From positions 1,026-65,025 of the forward strand of contig NZ_BMKU01000004.1 of the NCBI RefSeq assembly GCF_014644495.1: 64,000 nt of DNA, given 5' to 3'. Below, piece after piece: positions 54,232 through 62,158 of this stretch. The translations under genes were made by a program, and so were the position numbers. This stretch comes from Pseudarthrobacter polychromogenes (lineage in GTDB: Bacteria; Actinomycetota; Actinomycetes; Actinomycetales; Micrococcaceae). The notes beneath the pieces were generated by a model that saw only the letters and a list, made by a program, of their open reading frames with translations, did no database searches and was not told where the DNA came from. The first letter of the stretch is position 1. Every line of letters starts with the position of its first letter.

Positions 54232-55872
54232 TCAGTTTTCCTGGCTGCGGGTATCAAGGGGCAGGCTGACGGTGACCGTGGTGCCGCTGCCCAGGGTGGA
54301 GGACACGTCGATCCGGCCGCCGTGGCGGGACACGATGTCCTTGGTGATCGCCAGCCCCAGGCCGGTTCCGGGAATGGCACCGGTCATGGCGTTGGAGGCG
54401 CGGTAGAAACGGGTGAAGACGTGGTCGATCTCGTCGCTCGAAATGCCGATGCCGGTGTCCGCGACGCTGACGGTGGCCCAGCGGGAGCCGTCCGAGGCAG
54501 CGTGCGACTCGCTGCCCACCTCGATCCGACCACCGCTCGGGGTGAACTTGATGGCGTTGGAGACCAGATTCGTGAAGACCTGTTGCAGCTGCACCTCATC
54601 GGCGAGGATCTCCGGGTCCTCCGGAACCGGGTCCACGGCGATGGTGACGTTTTGCTGCGTGGCCAGGGGCCTGAGTGCTGCCGCGACCAGGTCCAGGGTT
54701 TGTCCCAGCCGCACGGGGGTGAGGTGCATCAGGCTGTCATCAAGGCCATTGCGGGAGACGCTCAGCATGTCCTCGATCAGTATCCGGAGCCGTTCCGTGT
54801 TGCGGACCACGATGTCCAGCATCTGGTGGACCTCGGGGGAGACAGGCTGCTCGGTGCTCTCCTGGATCATGTCCAGGTACGCCATGATGGACGTCAGCGG
54901 CGTCCGCAGCTCATGGTTCACCGTGGCCAGGAAATCGGTTTTGGCCTTGTCGAGCTGCTGCAGCTGCTTCACCACCTGCTGCTGGCTGCTGATCAGGTGG
55001 CTCTGGATGAGTCCGTGCGCCGCATTGCCGGCCACGTGCTGCATGAGCCCGAGTTCGGTACCGGACCATGTCCGCGGTCCGTCAAGCATCGCAATCCAGA
55101 TGATGCCCAGCGATGAACTTCCCTCGCCCATGGGCACCGCCAGCGAGGAGACCGCGTTGGCGATTCCCGGAGCAGGGGCATCACCCGCCGCCGGCTCCTC
55201 CGTCCCGGCGGTGGACATTGTCTCGGCACCGGCCCACAGCCGGTCCGCCGTCTGCCGCGAGTACTGTTCATCCGGAAGCGCCTGTTCGGGGAGGGGTTCC
55301 AGCCCCGGCCTGCTCCAGGAAGCATTGATGCGGGGAACCCGGCTGTCCTCAAAGGTGGCCAGCCAGACATGGTCAGCCTTGAACGTCCGGCCGAAGCCGG
55401 CCACCACGTGGCGGGCTATTTCCTCCGGATCGTTTGTTGCCCGAACAGCGGCGGATACCTCCCGGAGCTGTTCCCGGAGGGTTTCGGTTTCCTGCCGCGC
55501 GGCCTTGCGGCGGGCCACCTGGTCGATCAGGGCGGTGGCGCGGTGGACCAGCTCCCTGGGAGGCGGCGGTTTGGCGATGCAGTCGTGGACGCCGGAGGGC
55601 ATCATGGCTGCGAGTTCCGCCGGATTGTCCAGGTCCACCACCACCAGGACCGGTGCGGCCGTCTCCACGGCGGAGAGCGAAGCATCGACGACCACCACGG
55701 AGGGCTGGCGGGAATCCACTGAGGCGGCGAGTTCGTCAGCGTTCCCCGCACACAGGACGCTGTAGCCGGCGTCCCGCAACGTCCTGGCGTACGATTCCAG
55801 CCGCCCGCCGTCGGGATCTGCCACGACGGCGGTGCGCGGCGCGCGCAGGTCACTCGGCGATTCAGCCGCCAC
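54232..55872 (-). CDS. Hybrid cytoplasmic histidine kinase (receiver-like, GAF, HisKA, HATPase)
   Basis: A 546-residue sensor kinase without membrane helices. A receiver-like N-terminus has an acidic pair (VADPD, 17-20), Asp63 in VVVDASL and Lys101 in CIAKPPP, as in response regulators. A GAF-like domain (about 140-285) follows, then HisKA with VNHELRTPL (His320) and an HATPase domain (FTNLVSNAIKF, ADTGIGIS, GTGLGLAI). I start at GTG 55872 (VAAESPSD) because AAGGGGG precedes it; the frame opens 30 bp earlier. An N-terminal receiver suggests control by another kinase. Output is likely through the GGDEF-EAL gene downstream. Confidence 0.9.
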   Translation of the reverse strand: MAAESPSDLRAPRTAVVADPDGGRLESYARTLRDAGYSVLCAGNADELAASVDSRQPSVVVVDASLSAVETAAPVLVVVDLDNPAELAAMMPSGVHDCIAKPPPPRELVHRATALIDQVARRKAARQETETLREQLREVSAAVRATNDPEEIARHVVAGFGRTFKADHVWLATFEDSRVPRINASWSRPGLEPLPEQALPDEQYSRQTADRLWAGAETMSTAGTEEPAAGDAPAPGIANAVSSLAVPMGEGSSSLGIIWIAMLDGPRTWSGTELGLMQHVAGNAAHGLIQSHLISSQQQVVKQLQQLDKAKTDFLATVNHELRTPLTSIMAYLDMIQESTEQPVSPEVHQMLDIVVRNTERLRILIEDMLSVSRNGLDDSLMHLTPVRLGQTLDLVAAALRPLATQQNVTIAVDPVPEDPEILADEVQLQQVFTNLVSNAIKFTPSGGRIEVGSESHAASDGSRWATVSVADTGIGISSDEIDHVFTRFYRASNAMTGAIPGTGLGLAITKDIVSRHGGRIDVSSTLGSGTTVTVSLPLDTRSQEN

Positions 55873-56067
55873 AGTGCCCCCTTCCCTCCCAGTTGAGTAC
55901 ATTGTATGGCGACGCCGGGCGGGCGGCTCGGTGAATGGGGCAGGTTAAGCGGGCGATGGGCTTGCCCCACCCCTGCACGGCGGGGGAAGTGCCGGAGTTG
56001 CGGACGTGCAGGCTGCAACAATCCGGCAGGTCGCGTCCGAAAGAGGCAGGGCACCTATATTTGTTCC

Positions 56068-56901
56068 GTGTCCTCCCCAGCAAAGTCCCCTGCCGCAAAG
56101 TCCGTGCGTTCCGCCCTCCAGAAGTACCTGATGCTCCCCAAGCTCATCAGGCTGTCCCGCTCTGCCCCCAAGGACCGGCCGGTTGCATGGGACACGTACT
56201 GGGCGGGCATCCGGGGGAGGGGGGCCGGCACCGAAATTCTTTGGGATCCGGGTACCGACGATGAATTCCTCGGCTACAGGGACGTCCTGCTCCGATACCT
56301 GGACCGGGAACTTCCCGTCATTGACGTGGGCTGCGGGCATGGCCGTTTCACCAGGGCATTGGCTGGCGTCTTCACCGAGGCTGTGGGCGTGGACGTGTCC
56401 GGCCACGCCGTAGCCCATGCCGATGGGCACAACCGGGCCGACGGCGTGGCAGCCAGGGTCCGTTACCAGGCCCTGGACATGACCGGGGCCGGCGCGGCCG
56501 GCGCACTGGCTGTCCAGGGCGACGCGAACGTCTTCATCCGGGGCGTCCTGCACGTCCTGGACGCGGCGGACCAGTCGGCGATGGTCGACAACCTGCGGCT
56601 GCTGGCCGGCAGCACCGGCACGGTGTTCCTGGCGGAGACGAATTTCCAGGGCAACCCGGTGCAGTACGTCTCCCATCTCGGCGCTACAACCCGCAACATC
56701 CCGGCGCCGCTGGAACGGGCCATCCGCGGGCTGCCCATGCCCGGCCACTTCGGCCCGGAGGAGCGCTCGCGGGCCTTTCCGCCGGAGGCCTGGGAACTGC
56801 TGGCGGATGGTGAGGTGGCCATCGAGACGAACCCGATGACCGGGGTGGACGGACAAAGCCGGGTCCCGGGCTATTTCGCGGTGCTGCGGCCACGGGGTTA
56901 G
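56068..56901 (+). CDS. SAM-dependent class I methyltransferase
   Basis: A 277-residue protein with the SAM-binding motif VIDVGCGHGRFTRALAGVF (about 88-106) and following VGVDVSG (motif II), within a Rossmann-type fold (about 85-185). The N-terminus is basic (KSVRSALQKYLMLPKLIRLS). The substrate is unknown. I start at GTG 56068 because TATATT sits exactly 6 nt upstream, pointing to leaderless transcription; the frame is open to 55906 with an unlikely Cys/Arg-rich extension. It is divergent from the histidine kinase. Confidence 0.82.
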   Translation: MSSPAKSPAAKSVRSALQKYLMLPKLIRLSRSAPKDRPVAWDTYWAGIRGRGAGTEILWDPGTDDEFLGYRDVLLRYLDRELPVIDVGCGHGRFTRALAGVFTEAVGVDVSGHAVAHADGHNRADGVAARVRYQALDMTGAGAAGALAVQGDANVFIRGVLHVLDAADQSAMVDNLRLLAGSTGTVFLAETNFQGNPVQYVSHLGATTRNIPAPLERAIRGLPMPGHFGPEERSRAFPPEAWELLADGEVAIETNPMTGVDGQSRVPGYFAVLRPRG

Positions 56902-57012
56902 CCGGTGCCGACTTCCGGCGGCCGTTGGTGATCCCGGATGGTGATCCCCACAGTTGTTCCACAACAGAGATCCAAAGCCCTTGACACAAGGGAGGGTCGG
57001 GAGGCTACATGG

Positions 57013-57024
57013 TAAGTAGTCTTA
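57013..57024 (+). promoter_or_regulatory. TAAG-TAGT-CTTA inverted repeat upstream of a small gene
   Basis: GTAAG-TAGT-CTTAC (57012-57025) is a perfect 5-bp inverted repeat, 33 bp before the GTG at 57059. A promoter-like TTGACA / 18 bp / CTACAT lies just upstream (56980-57009), so the repeat would sit at about +10. GTTGT-TCC-ACAAC (56954-56966) is a second small palindrome in this gap. Confidence 0.4.
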
Positions 57025-57058
57025 CTAGTTATAGCTTCCGGGGGAAAGGCTGGCTACC

Positions 57059-57214
57059 GTGGCACAGGTCAAGGGCAACAAGGGCAAGGGCAACAGTATC
57101 GGCGGCGCCGGATGGTGCCGGAACGGGGACGGCCCGGGTGCCGGCCCCAGCGGCGGCAGGGCCCGCAGCGGTCCGCTCTTCCGCCCGAAAAACGCCGGCC
57201 GCGACGACGCCTAA
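57059..57214 (+). CDS. Very small Gly/Lys/Arg-rich protein (51 residues)
   Basis: GTG-initiated frame translating to MAQVKGNKGKGNSIGG..., ending ...RPKNAGRDDA. GGGGGAAAGG lies 9 bp upstream, and a promoter and inverted repeat lie just ahead. Composition is basic and glycine-rich with no hydrophobic core, suggesting a disordered nucleic-acid-binding or stress peptide. I prefer it to the overlapping 199- and 204-codon frames, which read as random Pro/Arg-rich sequence. Function unknown. Confidence 0.6.
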   Translation: MAQVKGNKGKGNSIGGAGWCRNGDGPGAGPSGGRARSGPLFRPKNAGRDDA

Positions 57215-57306
57215 GCCACCTCCCTCCCGCCGCGTACAGCCCGGCACCGGCTTTCCGCGCCGGCGCCGTTCCGCCAACGGCGGCCCCAGAACCTACAGGA
57301 ACCACG

Positions 57307-57726
57307 ATGCGCAAATTCATTCCCTCCGGCGGCCTTCGGGGGATGCTGCTGCCGCCAACCTACGGCCAGCACGTCACCCACCGCACGGAGTTCACCATCC
57401 TTTCGGTCGAGGTCTGGGCCACCGGGCTAGTGGTCAACATCCAGTTGGCCTCCGCCGACGGTCCCGAGCCGCACCTAATCCTGCAGGACCACTTCGGTAC
57501 CGAGTACTCCTTCCGGGACTCGGCCACGGTGGAGTCCCGGAACCTGCAGACCTTCACCCCTTCCGTGCCCCCGGGAACCAGGAGCTTGACCATCCGGTCC
57601 GCCGATGATCCGGAGGGCCGCCCGGTGGTGACGTTCGCAGTCCCGCTGATGGCCGTACCGGAAGAGCCGGACTCTCCGCAGAACGGCCAGTACCCGCCGT
57701 CGCCGGAGCTCCGCCGCCCGGCCTGA
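57307..57726 (+). CDS. Hypothetical beta-rich protein
   Basis: A 139-residue protein from ATG 57307 (MRKFIPSGGLRG), with AGGAACC upstream. Alternating hydrophobic strands (TEFTILSVEVWATGLVVNIQLAS split, PHLILQDHFGTEYSF, RSLTIRSAD, PVVTFAVPL) suggest a small beta-sandwich. I do not recognise the family. The same frame extends upstream to 57112 but that part overlaps the small Gly-rich gene and lacks coding character. It lies 92 bp after that gene and may be cotranscribed. Confidence 0.7.
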   Translation: MRKFIPSGGLRGMLLPPTYGQHVTHRTEFTILSVEVWATGLVVNIQLASADGPEPHLILQDHFGTEYSFRDSATVESRNLQTFTPSVPPGTRSLTIRSADDPEGRPVVTFAVPLMAVPEEPDSPQNGQYPPSPELRRPA

Positions 57727-57824
57727 CCCGCTGGGATCATCTCCTGTTGGAGGCTTCGTCCACCGAGTGCCCACCACTGAATGCTCCACGCTTTCGGTGC
57801 GTGACCGACTGAAAGGCTGCCGCC

Positions 57825-58634
57825 ATGCATGACACCACAGGATTCACTCCACGTACCGCCATCGTGACCGGATCGGACTCCGGAATAGGCAAGGCTGCCG
57901 CCGTCGCCCTTGCCCGCGCAGGAATGGATGTCGGCGTCACCTGGCACTCGGACAAGGCCGGCGCCGAGGACACTGCGGAGGAGATCCGCCGTCTGGGCCG
58001 CAAGGCCGTGGTGCGGCAGCTGGATACCACTGACCTGCGTGCCGCAGCGGCCGTCGTCGACGAACTGGCGGACGGGCTGGGCGGAGTGGACGTGTTCGTC
58101 AACAACGCCGGAACCGGCGATGGGACTAGGTTCCTGGACCTCGACGTCGACACTTGGATGCGCACCCTGGACACCAACCTCAACGGCGCGTTTGTGTGCC
58201 TCCAGGCCGCTGCCCGCCGGATGGTGAAGGCAGGCAGGGGCGGGCGCCTCATTGCCGTCACCAGCGTCCATGAATTCCAGCCGAGAGTAGGTGCGTCCGC
58301 CTATGACGCGTCCAAGCACGGCCTCGGCGGACTCATGAAGACGCTGGCCCTTGAGCTTGCCGAGCATGGCATCACCGCCAACAGTGTGGCTCCGGGGGAG
58401 ATCGCCACGCCGATGACCGGACAGGAAGATGAGGACCCCACCACCAAGGACAGGCCTGGCGTCCCCTTGGGCAGGCCCGGTGACGCGCGGGAAGTTGCTG
58501 CCGTTATTGCCTTCCTTGCCTCGCCCGCTTCCAGCTACGTCAACGGCGCCTCCTGGGCGGTGGACGGCGGAATGCTGCAGATGGGGCCGCAGGCCGGATC
58601 CCACATCACCAGCCAGGAGTGGCGCCAAGGGTAG
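57825..58634 (+). CDS. SDR family oxidoreductase (glucose dehydrogenase-like)
   Basis: A 269-residue classical short-chain dehydrogenase/reductase: cofactor motif TGSDSGIGK (15-23), NNAGTGDG near 97, catalytic Ser in VTSVHEF and Tyr/Lys in AYDASKHG (about 162-169), and a C-terminal ASSYVNGASWAVDGGM. The residue after the second strand does not settle NAD versus NADP. GAAAGG precedes the ATG. It is similar to general-stress SDRs, and stands before glycerate kinase. Substrate unknown. Confidence 0.88.
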   Translation: MHDTTGFTPRTAIVTGSDSGIGKAAAVALARAGMDVGVTWHSDKAGAEDTAEEIRRLGRKAVVRQLDTTDLRAAAAVVDELADGLGGVDVFVNNAGTGDGTRFLDLDVDTWMRTLDTNLNGAFVCLQAAARRMVKAGRGGRLIAVTSVHEFQPRVGASAYDASKHGLGGLMKTLALELAEHGITANSVAPGEIATPMTGQEDEDPTTKDRPGVPLGRPGDAREVAAVIAFLASPASSYVNGASWAVDGGMLQMGPQAGSHITSQEWRQG

Positions 58635-58721
58635 GCCGGGCGGCCGCGATGCGGCGGGGAGGCTGTCCGGATGACGGATTCGGCAAGCGCTTTCCCGGCG
58701 ACTGCTGGCATGATGGAGCGC

Positions 58722-59846
58722 ATGCGCATTCTTATTGCTCCGGACAAGTTCAAGGGTTCCCTGACAGCGGCTGAAGCCGCTGCTGCCATCGCGGAAGGCG
58801 CGCTGCGCGTATACCCGGAGGCCGTTGCCACCCAGTTCCCCATCGCTGACGGCGGCGAGGGAACACTGGAGGCGGCAGTGGCCGCCGGCTTCGAGGAACG
58901 GCTCAATGCCGTGGTCGGTCCCATCCTGGCCCCCCTCGGAGCCGCCTGGGCCATCAACAAGGCCCACGACGGCAAGGTCACCGCCGTCATCGAAACGGCC
59001 CAGGCCTCCGGCCTAGCGGACATGGAACCCACCCCGGCCAACGCGCTCCGGGCCCACAGCTACGGCTGTGGACAGCTCATTGCGGCGGCCCTGGACGCCG
59101 GAGCCACCGAAATAGTGCTGGGCCTGGGCGGATCGGCCATGACGGACGGCGGCAGCGGCGCCCTGCGCGCACTGGGCCTCAAGCCGCTCGACTCGGCCGG
59201 AAACGTGGTGCCCCTGGGGGGCGGGTCGCTTGCCGACGTCGCGGCACTGGACACCAGCGGGCTGGACCCCCGGCTTGCCGCCACCACCTTCAGGATCGCC
59301 GTGGACGTCAGGAATCCGCTCTTTGGAACGTCCGGCGCCGCGCACGTTTTCTCGCCGCAGAAGGGCGCGGACGAGGACACCGTGGAACTGCTCGACGCCG
59401 GCCTCCGCAACTGGGCATCCATCCTCCGTGAGGCCACCGGCCGGGACGTGAACGTCCCTGGCGCCGGCGCCGCCGGCGGCTTCCCGGCGTCGTTCCTTGC
59501 CTTCACCGGCGCAACGCTGGAAGGCGGCTTCGCCTTGGTGGCGGGACTCACCGGCCTGGCCGGGCAGTTGGGCGACGCGGACCTGGTGATCACTGGGGAA
59601 GGGTCCATGGACTCGCAGTCCCTGACCGGAAAAGCGCCCATCGCGCTGGCGGACGCGGCACGGGAGCGCGGAATTCCCGTGATCGTGGTGGCCGGCCGCA
59701 TCCTGGTGACGCCCGAGGAGCTTGCTGAACATGGCGTGGTGGCCGCCGCGCAACTGCTGGACGTGGCTCCGAGCCCCCAGGACGCCGTCGCACACGCGGC
59801 CAAGTACCTGGCGTGGGCCACAAGCCAGGTCCTTGAAGGCGCTTAG
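58722..59846 (+). CDS. Glycerate kinase
   Basis: Phosphorylates glycerate using ATP. The 374-residue protein has the family opening MRILIAPDKFKGSLTAAEAAAAI (split), PIADGGEGTLEA, the nucleotide-type glycine-rich LGLGGSAMTDGGSGALRALG (split) and VITGEGSMDSQSLTGKAP, near the usual length of about 375-380. I start at 58722 because the family begins MRI/MKI and CATGAT lies 7 nt upstream; further in-frame ATGs at 58710 and 58713 are possible. Its link to serine or glyoxylate metabolism of the window is possible but not shown by position. Confidence 0.9.
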   Translation: MRILIAPDKFKGSLTAAEAAAAIAEGALRVYPEAVATQFPIADGGEGTLEAAVAAGFEERLNAVVGPILAPLGAAWAINKAHDGKVTAVIETAQASGLADMEPTPANALRAHSYGCGQLIAAALDAGATEIVLGLGGSAMTDGGSGALRALGLKPLDSAGNVVPLGGGSLADVAALDTSGLDPRLAATTFRIAVDVRNPLFGTSGAAHVFSPQKGADEDTVELLDAGLRNWASILREATGRDVNVPGAGAAGGFPASFLAFTGATLEGGFALVAGLTGLAGQLGDADLVITGEGSMDSQSLTGKAPIALADAARERGIPVIVVAGRILVTPEELAEHGVVAAAQLLDVAPSPQDAVAHAAKYLAWATSQVLEGA

Positions 59847-59875
59847 GGGCACAGGTGGGCCCTTTATCGCGCAGG

Positions 59876-60397
59876 CTACTCCCCGTGCGGGCCGGGCGAT
59901 CCCTGCCCTGCGGCGGCGCGCCTGTTGAGGTGGATAGGGACGTAGACCAGCAGGACCACCATCACTGCCATCAGCGCTCCGCCGGCAGTGAGGCCGGCCG
60001 TACGTCCCGCGGTCACGTCGAAAACCAGTGCCGCGGTACCGGCGCTCAACAGCGCGATTCCGGCGAGGGTGATTTTTGCGATGGTGTCCCCGCTGGCTAC
60101 CAGTGTTTCCTTGAGCCGCTTCCGGAAGAGCCGCCGGTGCACGCTTACCGGCAGGAGGATGAGCGCGGTGGTGAGCGCCGCAATCACCACGTTGGTGAGG
60201 TAGAGGCCAACCTGGAAATCGTCAAGGGTCTCAAAGCGTTCCTGGAAGGGGAGCGTCAGCAGGAAGCCGGCCAGGATCTGGACGCCCATCTGCAGCACCC
60301 GCATCTCCTGCAGCAGTTCGGCCCAGTTGCGGTCCAGCTGCTCCTCACGGGTTTCGTTCCTGCCTGTCCTGCCCGTGTAATCCTCCACCTCGGACAT
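59876..60397 (-). CDS. DUF6328-type small membrane protein
   Basis: A 173-residue protein with a hydrophilic N-terminus (NETREEQLDRNWAELLQEMRVLQ) and about four membrane helices: VQILAGFLLTLPF, LYLTNVVIAALTTALILLP, ITLAGIALLSAGTAALVFDV, GLTAGGALMAVMVVLLVYV. The LNELLQELRV-QTGVQILFAFLL-like pattern is that of DUF6328 proteins, common in actinobacteria and of unknown role. GGAAGGG precedes ATG 60397; the frame extends 72 bp further without a ribosome site. It is divergent from an SDR gene. Confidence 0.8.
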   Translation of the reverse strand: MSEVEDYTGRTGRNETREEQLDRNWAELLQEMRVLQMGVQILAGFLLTLPFQERFETLDDFQVGLYLTNVVIAALTTALILLPVSVHRRLFRKRLKETLVASGDTIAKITLAGIALLSAGTAALVFDVTAGRTAGLTAGGALMAVMVVLLVYVPIHLNRRAAAGQGSPGPHGE

Positions 60398-60484
60398 TGC
60401 CCTTCCTCCCTCCACCTGCCTGCTCCCTTTCGGCTCTTCCGGCGCCGGGAAACACGGCAGGCGTTGCACGCGACCTACATTTGA

Positions 60485-60496
60485 TAAGTTTACTGA
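60485..60496. promoter_or_regulatory. TAAG-N4-CTKA-like site between DUF6328 and SDR genes
   Basis: TAAGTTTACTGA lies in the 203-bp divergent gap, in a short A/T-rich island. It resembles the sites at 51040 and 57013, with one arm position different. Confidence 0.3.
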
Positions 60497-60600
60497 TTAT
60501 TTGCTCCGATCGGTGGACTTTGTTCCTCCGGCCGGGATAGCTTCGAAGAGCAGGTGCACGGCGGAGCTCTTCGAAAACCGACACAGTGAGCAGGCGGACT

Positions 60601-61500
60601 ATGAGCGACACAGACAAGCAGAGGGACCAGCCAAAGGATCCCCGGGGCGGCTACCACTCCGGACCGTTCCCGGAGCAGGAGCAGAAGCAGCCCGGGCTCA
60701 CGGCGCCGATGGACCCGAAGCCCGACCACGGGGAACTGAGTTACGAAGGGCACGGCAAACTCCAGGGCAAGGCCGCGCTCATCACGGGCGGCGATTCCGG
60801 AATCGGCAAGGCCGCCGCCATCGCCTTCGCGCGTGAGGGCGCCGACGTCGCCATCTCCTACCTTCCGGAAGAGGAAGAGGACGCGCAGGACACCGCGGAT
60901 TGGATCCGCAAGGCCGGCCAGCGCGTCCTGCTGTTTGCGGGAGACGGCCGGGAAGAGGGCTTCAGCACCCGCATCGTTGAGGAAACCGCGTCCGGATTCG
61001 GCCGGCTGGACGTGGTGGTCCTGAATGCCGCTTACCAGAAGAACCGCGAAAGCCTGGAGTCGCTGCCCACCGAGGAATTCGACCGGGTCTTCAAAACCAA
61101 CCTCTACTCGCTGCTGTGGACGGCACGGGCCGCGGTACCCCATTTGAAGCCGGGCGCGTCCATCATCACCACCGCATCGATCCAGGCTTTCAACCCGTCC
61201 CCGGCGCTGATCGACTACGCCATGACCAAGGCCGCCCAGGTGGCGTTCACCAAAGCACTGGCGCAGGAACTCGGGCCCAAGGGCATCAGGGTCAACGCTG
61301 TGGCCCCCGGGCCCATCTGGACCCCGCTGATCCCCGCAACGGAATGGCCGGACAAACTCCCAACGTTCGGCCAGGACACGCCCCTGGAACGGGCCGGCCA
61401 GCCGGCCGAGCTCGCGGCCGCCTATGTGCTGCTGGCCTCAGAGGACGGTTCGTACATTTCCGGGGCGGTGCTGCCGGTAACCGGCGGCAAGGGCCTCTAG
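60601..61500 (+). CDS. SDR family oxidoreductase, YhdF-like stress type
   Basis: A 299-residue SDR with a distinctive hydrophilic N-terminal arm of about 55 residues (YHSGPFPEQEQKQPGLTAPMDPKPDHGE, split), then cofactor motif TGGDSGIGK (about 61-69), catalytic TTASIQAFNP and DYAMTKAA (Tyr/Lys), and SYISGAVLPVTGG at the end. The arm is typical of YhdF/YdaD-like general-stress dehydrogenases. Start at ATG 60601 is preferred over GTG 60586. It precedes the disordered protein gene at 61556, probably in one transcript. Confidence 0.88.
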   Translation: MSDTDKQRDQPKDPRGGYHSGPFPEQEQKQPGLTAPMDPKPDHGELSYEGHGKLQGKAALITGGDSGIGKAAAIAFAREGADVAISYLPEEEEDAQDTADWIRKAGQRVLLFAGDGREEGFSTRIVEETASGFGRLDVVVLNAAYQKNRESLESLPTEEFDRVFKTNLYSLLWTARAAVPHLKPGASIITTASIQAFNPSPALIDYAMTKAAQVAFTKALAQELGPKGIRVNAVAPGPIWTPLIPATEWPDKLPTFGQDTPLERAGQPAELAAAYVLLASEDGSYISGAVLPVTGGKGL

Positions 61501-61555
61501 GGCTGCACCCACGCCAGCAGAACACCTTCATCCGAACCCACAACAGGAGGAAACC

Positions 61556-61915
61556 ATGACGCAGGAAAACCAGCACGCCCAGCCCGAATCGGACCCGGGC
61601 GGCTACGGCACTCCCACCGCTGAGCAGGAAATGGGCGGATCCCAGGCACCAGTGGATGGTTCCGGACCGGGCACGGGCAGCGCCGACACCAACGCGCCGC
61701 AGTCCGATCCGGAGGCGGATCCGGTGCCCCGCGACGTCGACCTTCCCTCCAGCGCCGCCGAGATTGATGAGTCCAACGACGACTCGCAGGGTTCGGCCCC
61801 GGTCTCGTCCGAGTCCGGACAGGAAGCCGCCGGCCTTCCGGACGGCAGCGGCAACGACCTGCCCGAGGAGAAGTCACCGAACGACGACGGCGGCGAGAGC
61901 TTCGACGCCGGGTAA
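61556..61915 (+). CDS. Acidic disordered small protein
   Basis: A 119-residue protein composed of Asp, Glu, Ser, Pro and Gly (ESDPGGYGTPTAEQEMGGS, LPSSAAEIDESNDDSQG) without a hydrophobic core. AGGAGG directly upstream of the ATG is one of the strongest ribosome sites of the window, so high expression is likely. It is 55 bp after the SDR stop. Composition is similar to 51109-51375. A protective, desiccation- or osmotic-stress role is speculation. Confidence 0.7.
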   Translation: MTQENQHAQPESDPGGYGTPTAEQEMGGSQAPVDGSGPGTGSADTNAPQSDPEADPVPRDVDLPSSAAEIDESNDDSQGSAPVSSESGQEAAGLPDGSGNDLPEEKSPNDDGGESFDAG

Positions 61916-61960
61916 CGGCCTGGGTGCCGCTCCATTGGGGCGGTGACCGCCTTCCCTTGG

Positions 61961-62004
61961 AGGCCTCCGCCCCGTGGTTCCCTGCGAACCCCGGGCGGGG
62001 GCCT
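61961..62004 (+). terminator. Hairpin after the small acidic protein gene
   Basis: AGGCCTCCGCCC (61961-61972) and GGGCGGGGGCCT (61993-62004) form a 12-bp stem with one G-U wobble, 45 bp after the stop. It is followed by TCGG and no U-run. The rest of the gap to 62158 shows no further gene. Confidence 0.6.
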
Positions 62005-62158
62005 TCGGCATGTCCGGTGTGCGTTGTCCACGGCGTCGTGTCTGCGGGGTGAACCCTGCAGGCTGACGCGCACTGCCCCTCCCTTGAAACGCGCGGGGGA
62101 CGTATTCTTAGAAAGAGGTTTTGCAGTAGGCCGGAGCGCTTCAACCAAGGCGTAAATC

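Noticed and set aside
52630..55116. Plus-strand open frame of 828 codons opposite GGDEF-EAL and kinase genes
   Set aside because: Although very long, it reads as Arg/Gly/His/Gln-rich and its opposite strand encodes intact GGDEF, EAL and kinase motifs.
57009..57608. 199-codon open frame starting MVSSLTSYS
   Set aside because: It becomes Arg/Pro-rich noise after a few residues and overlaps two better-supported small genes.
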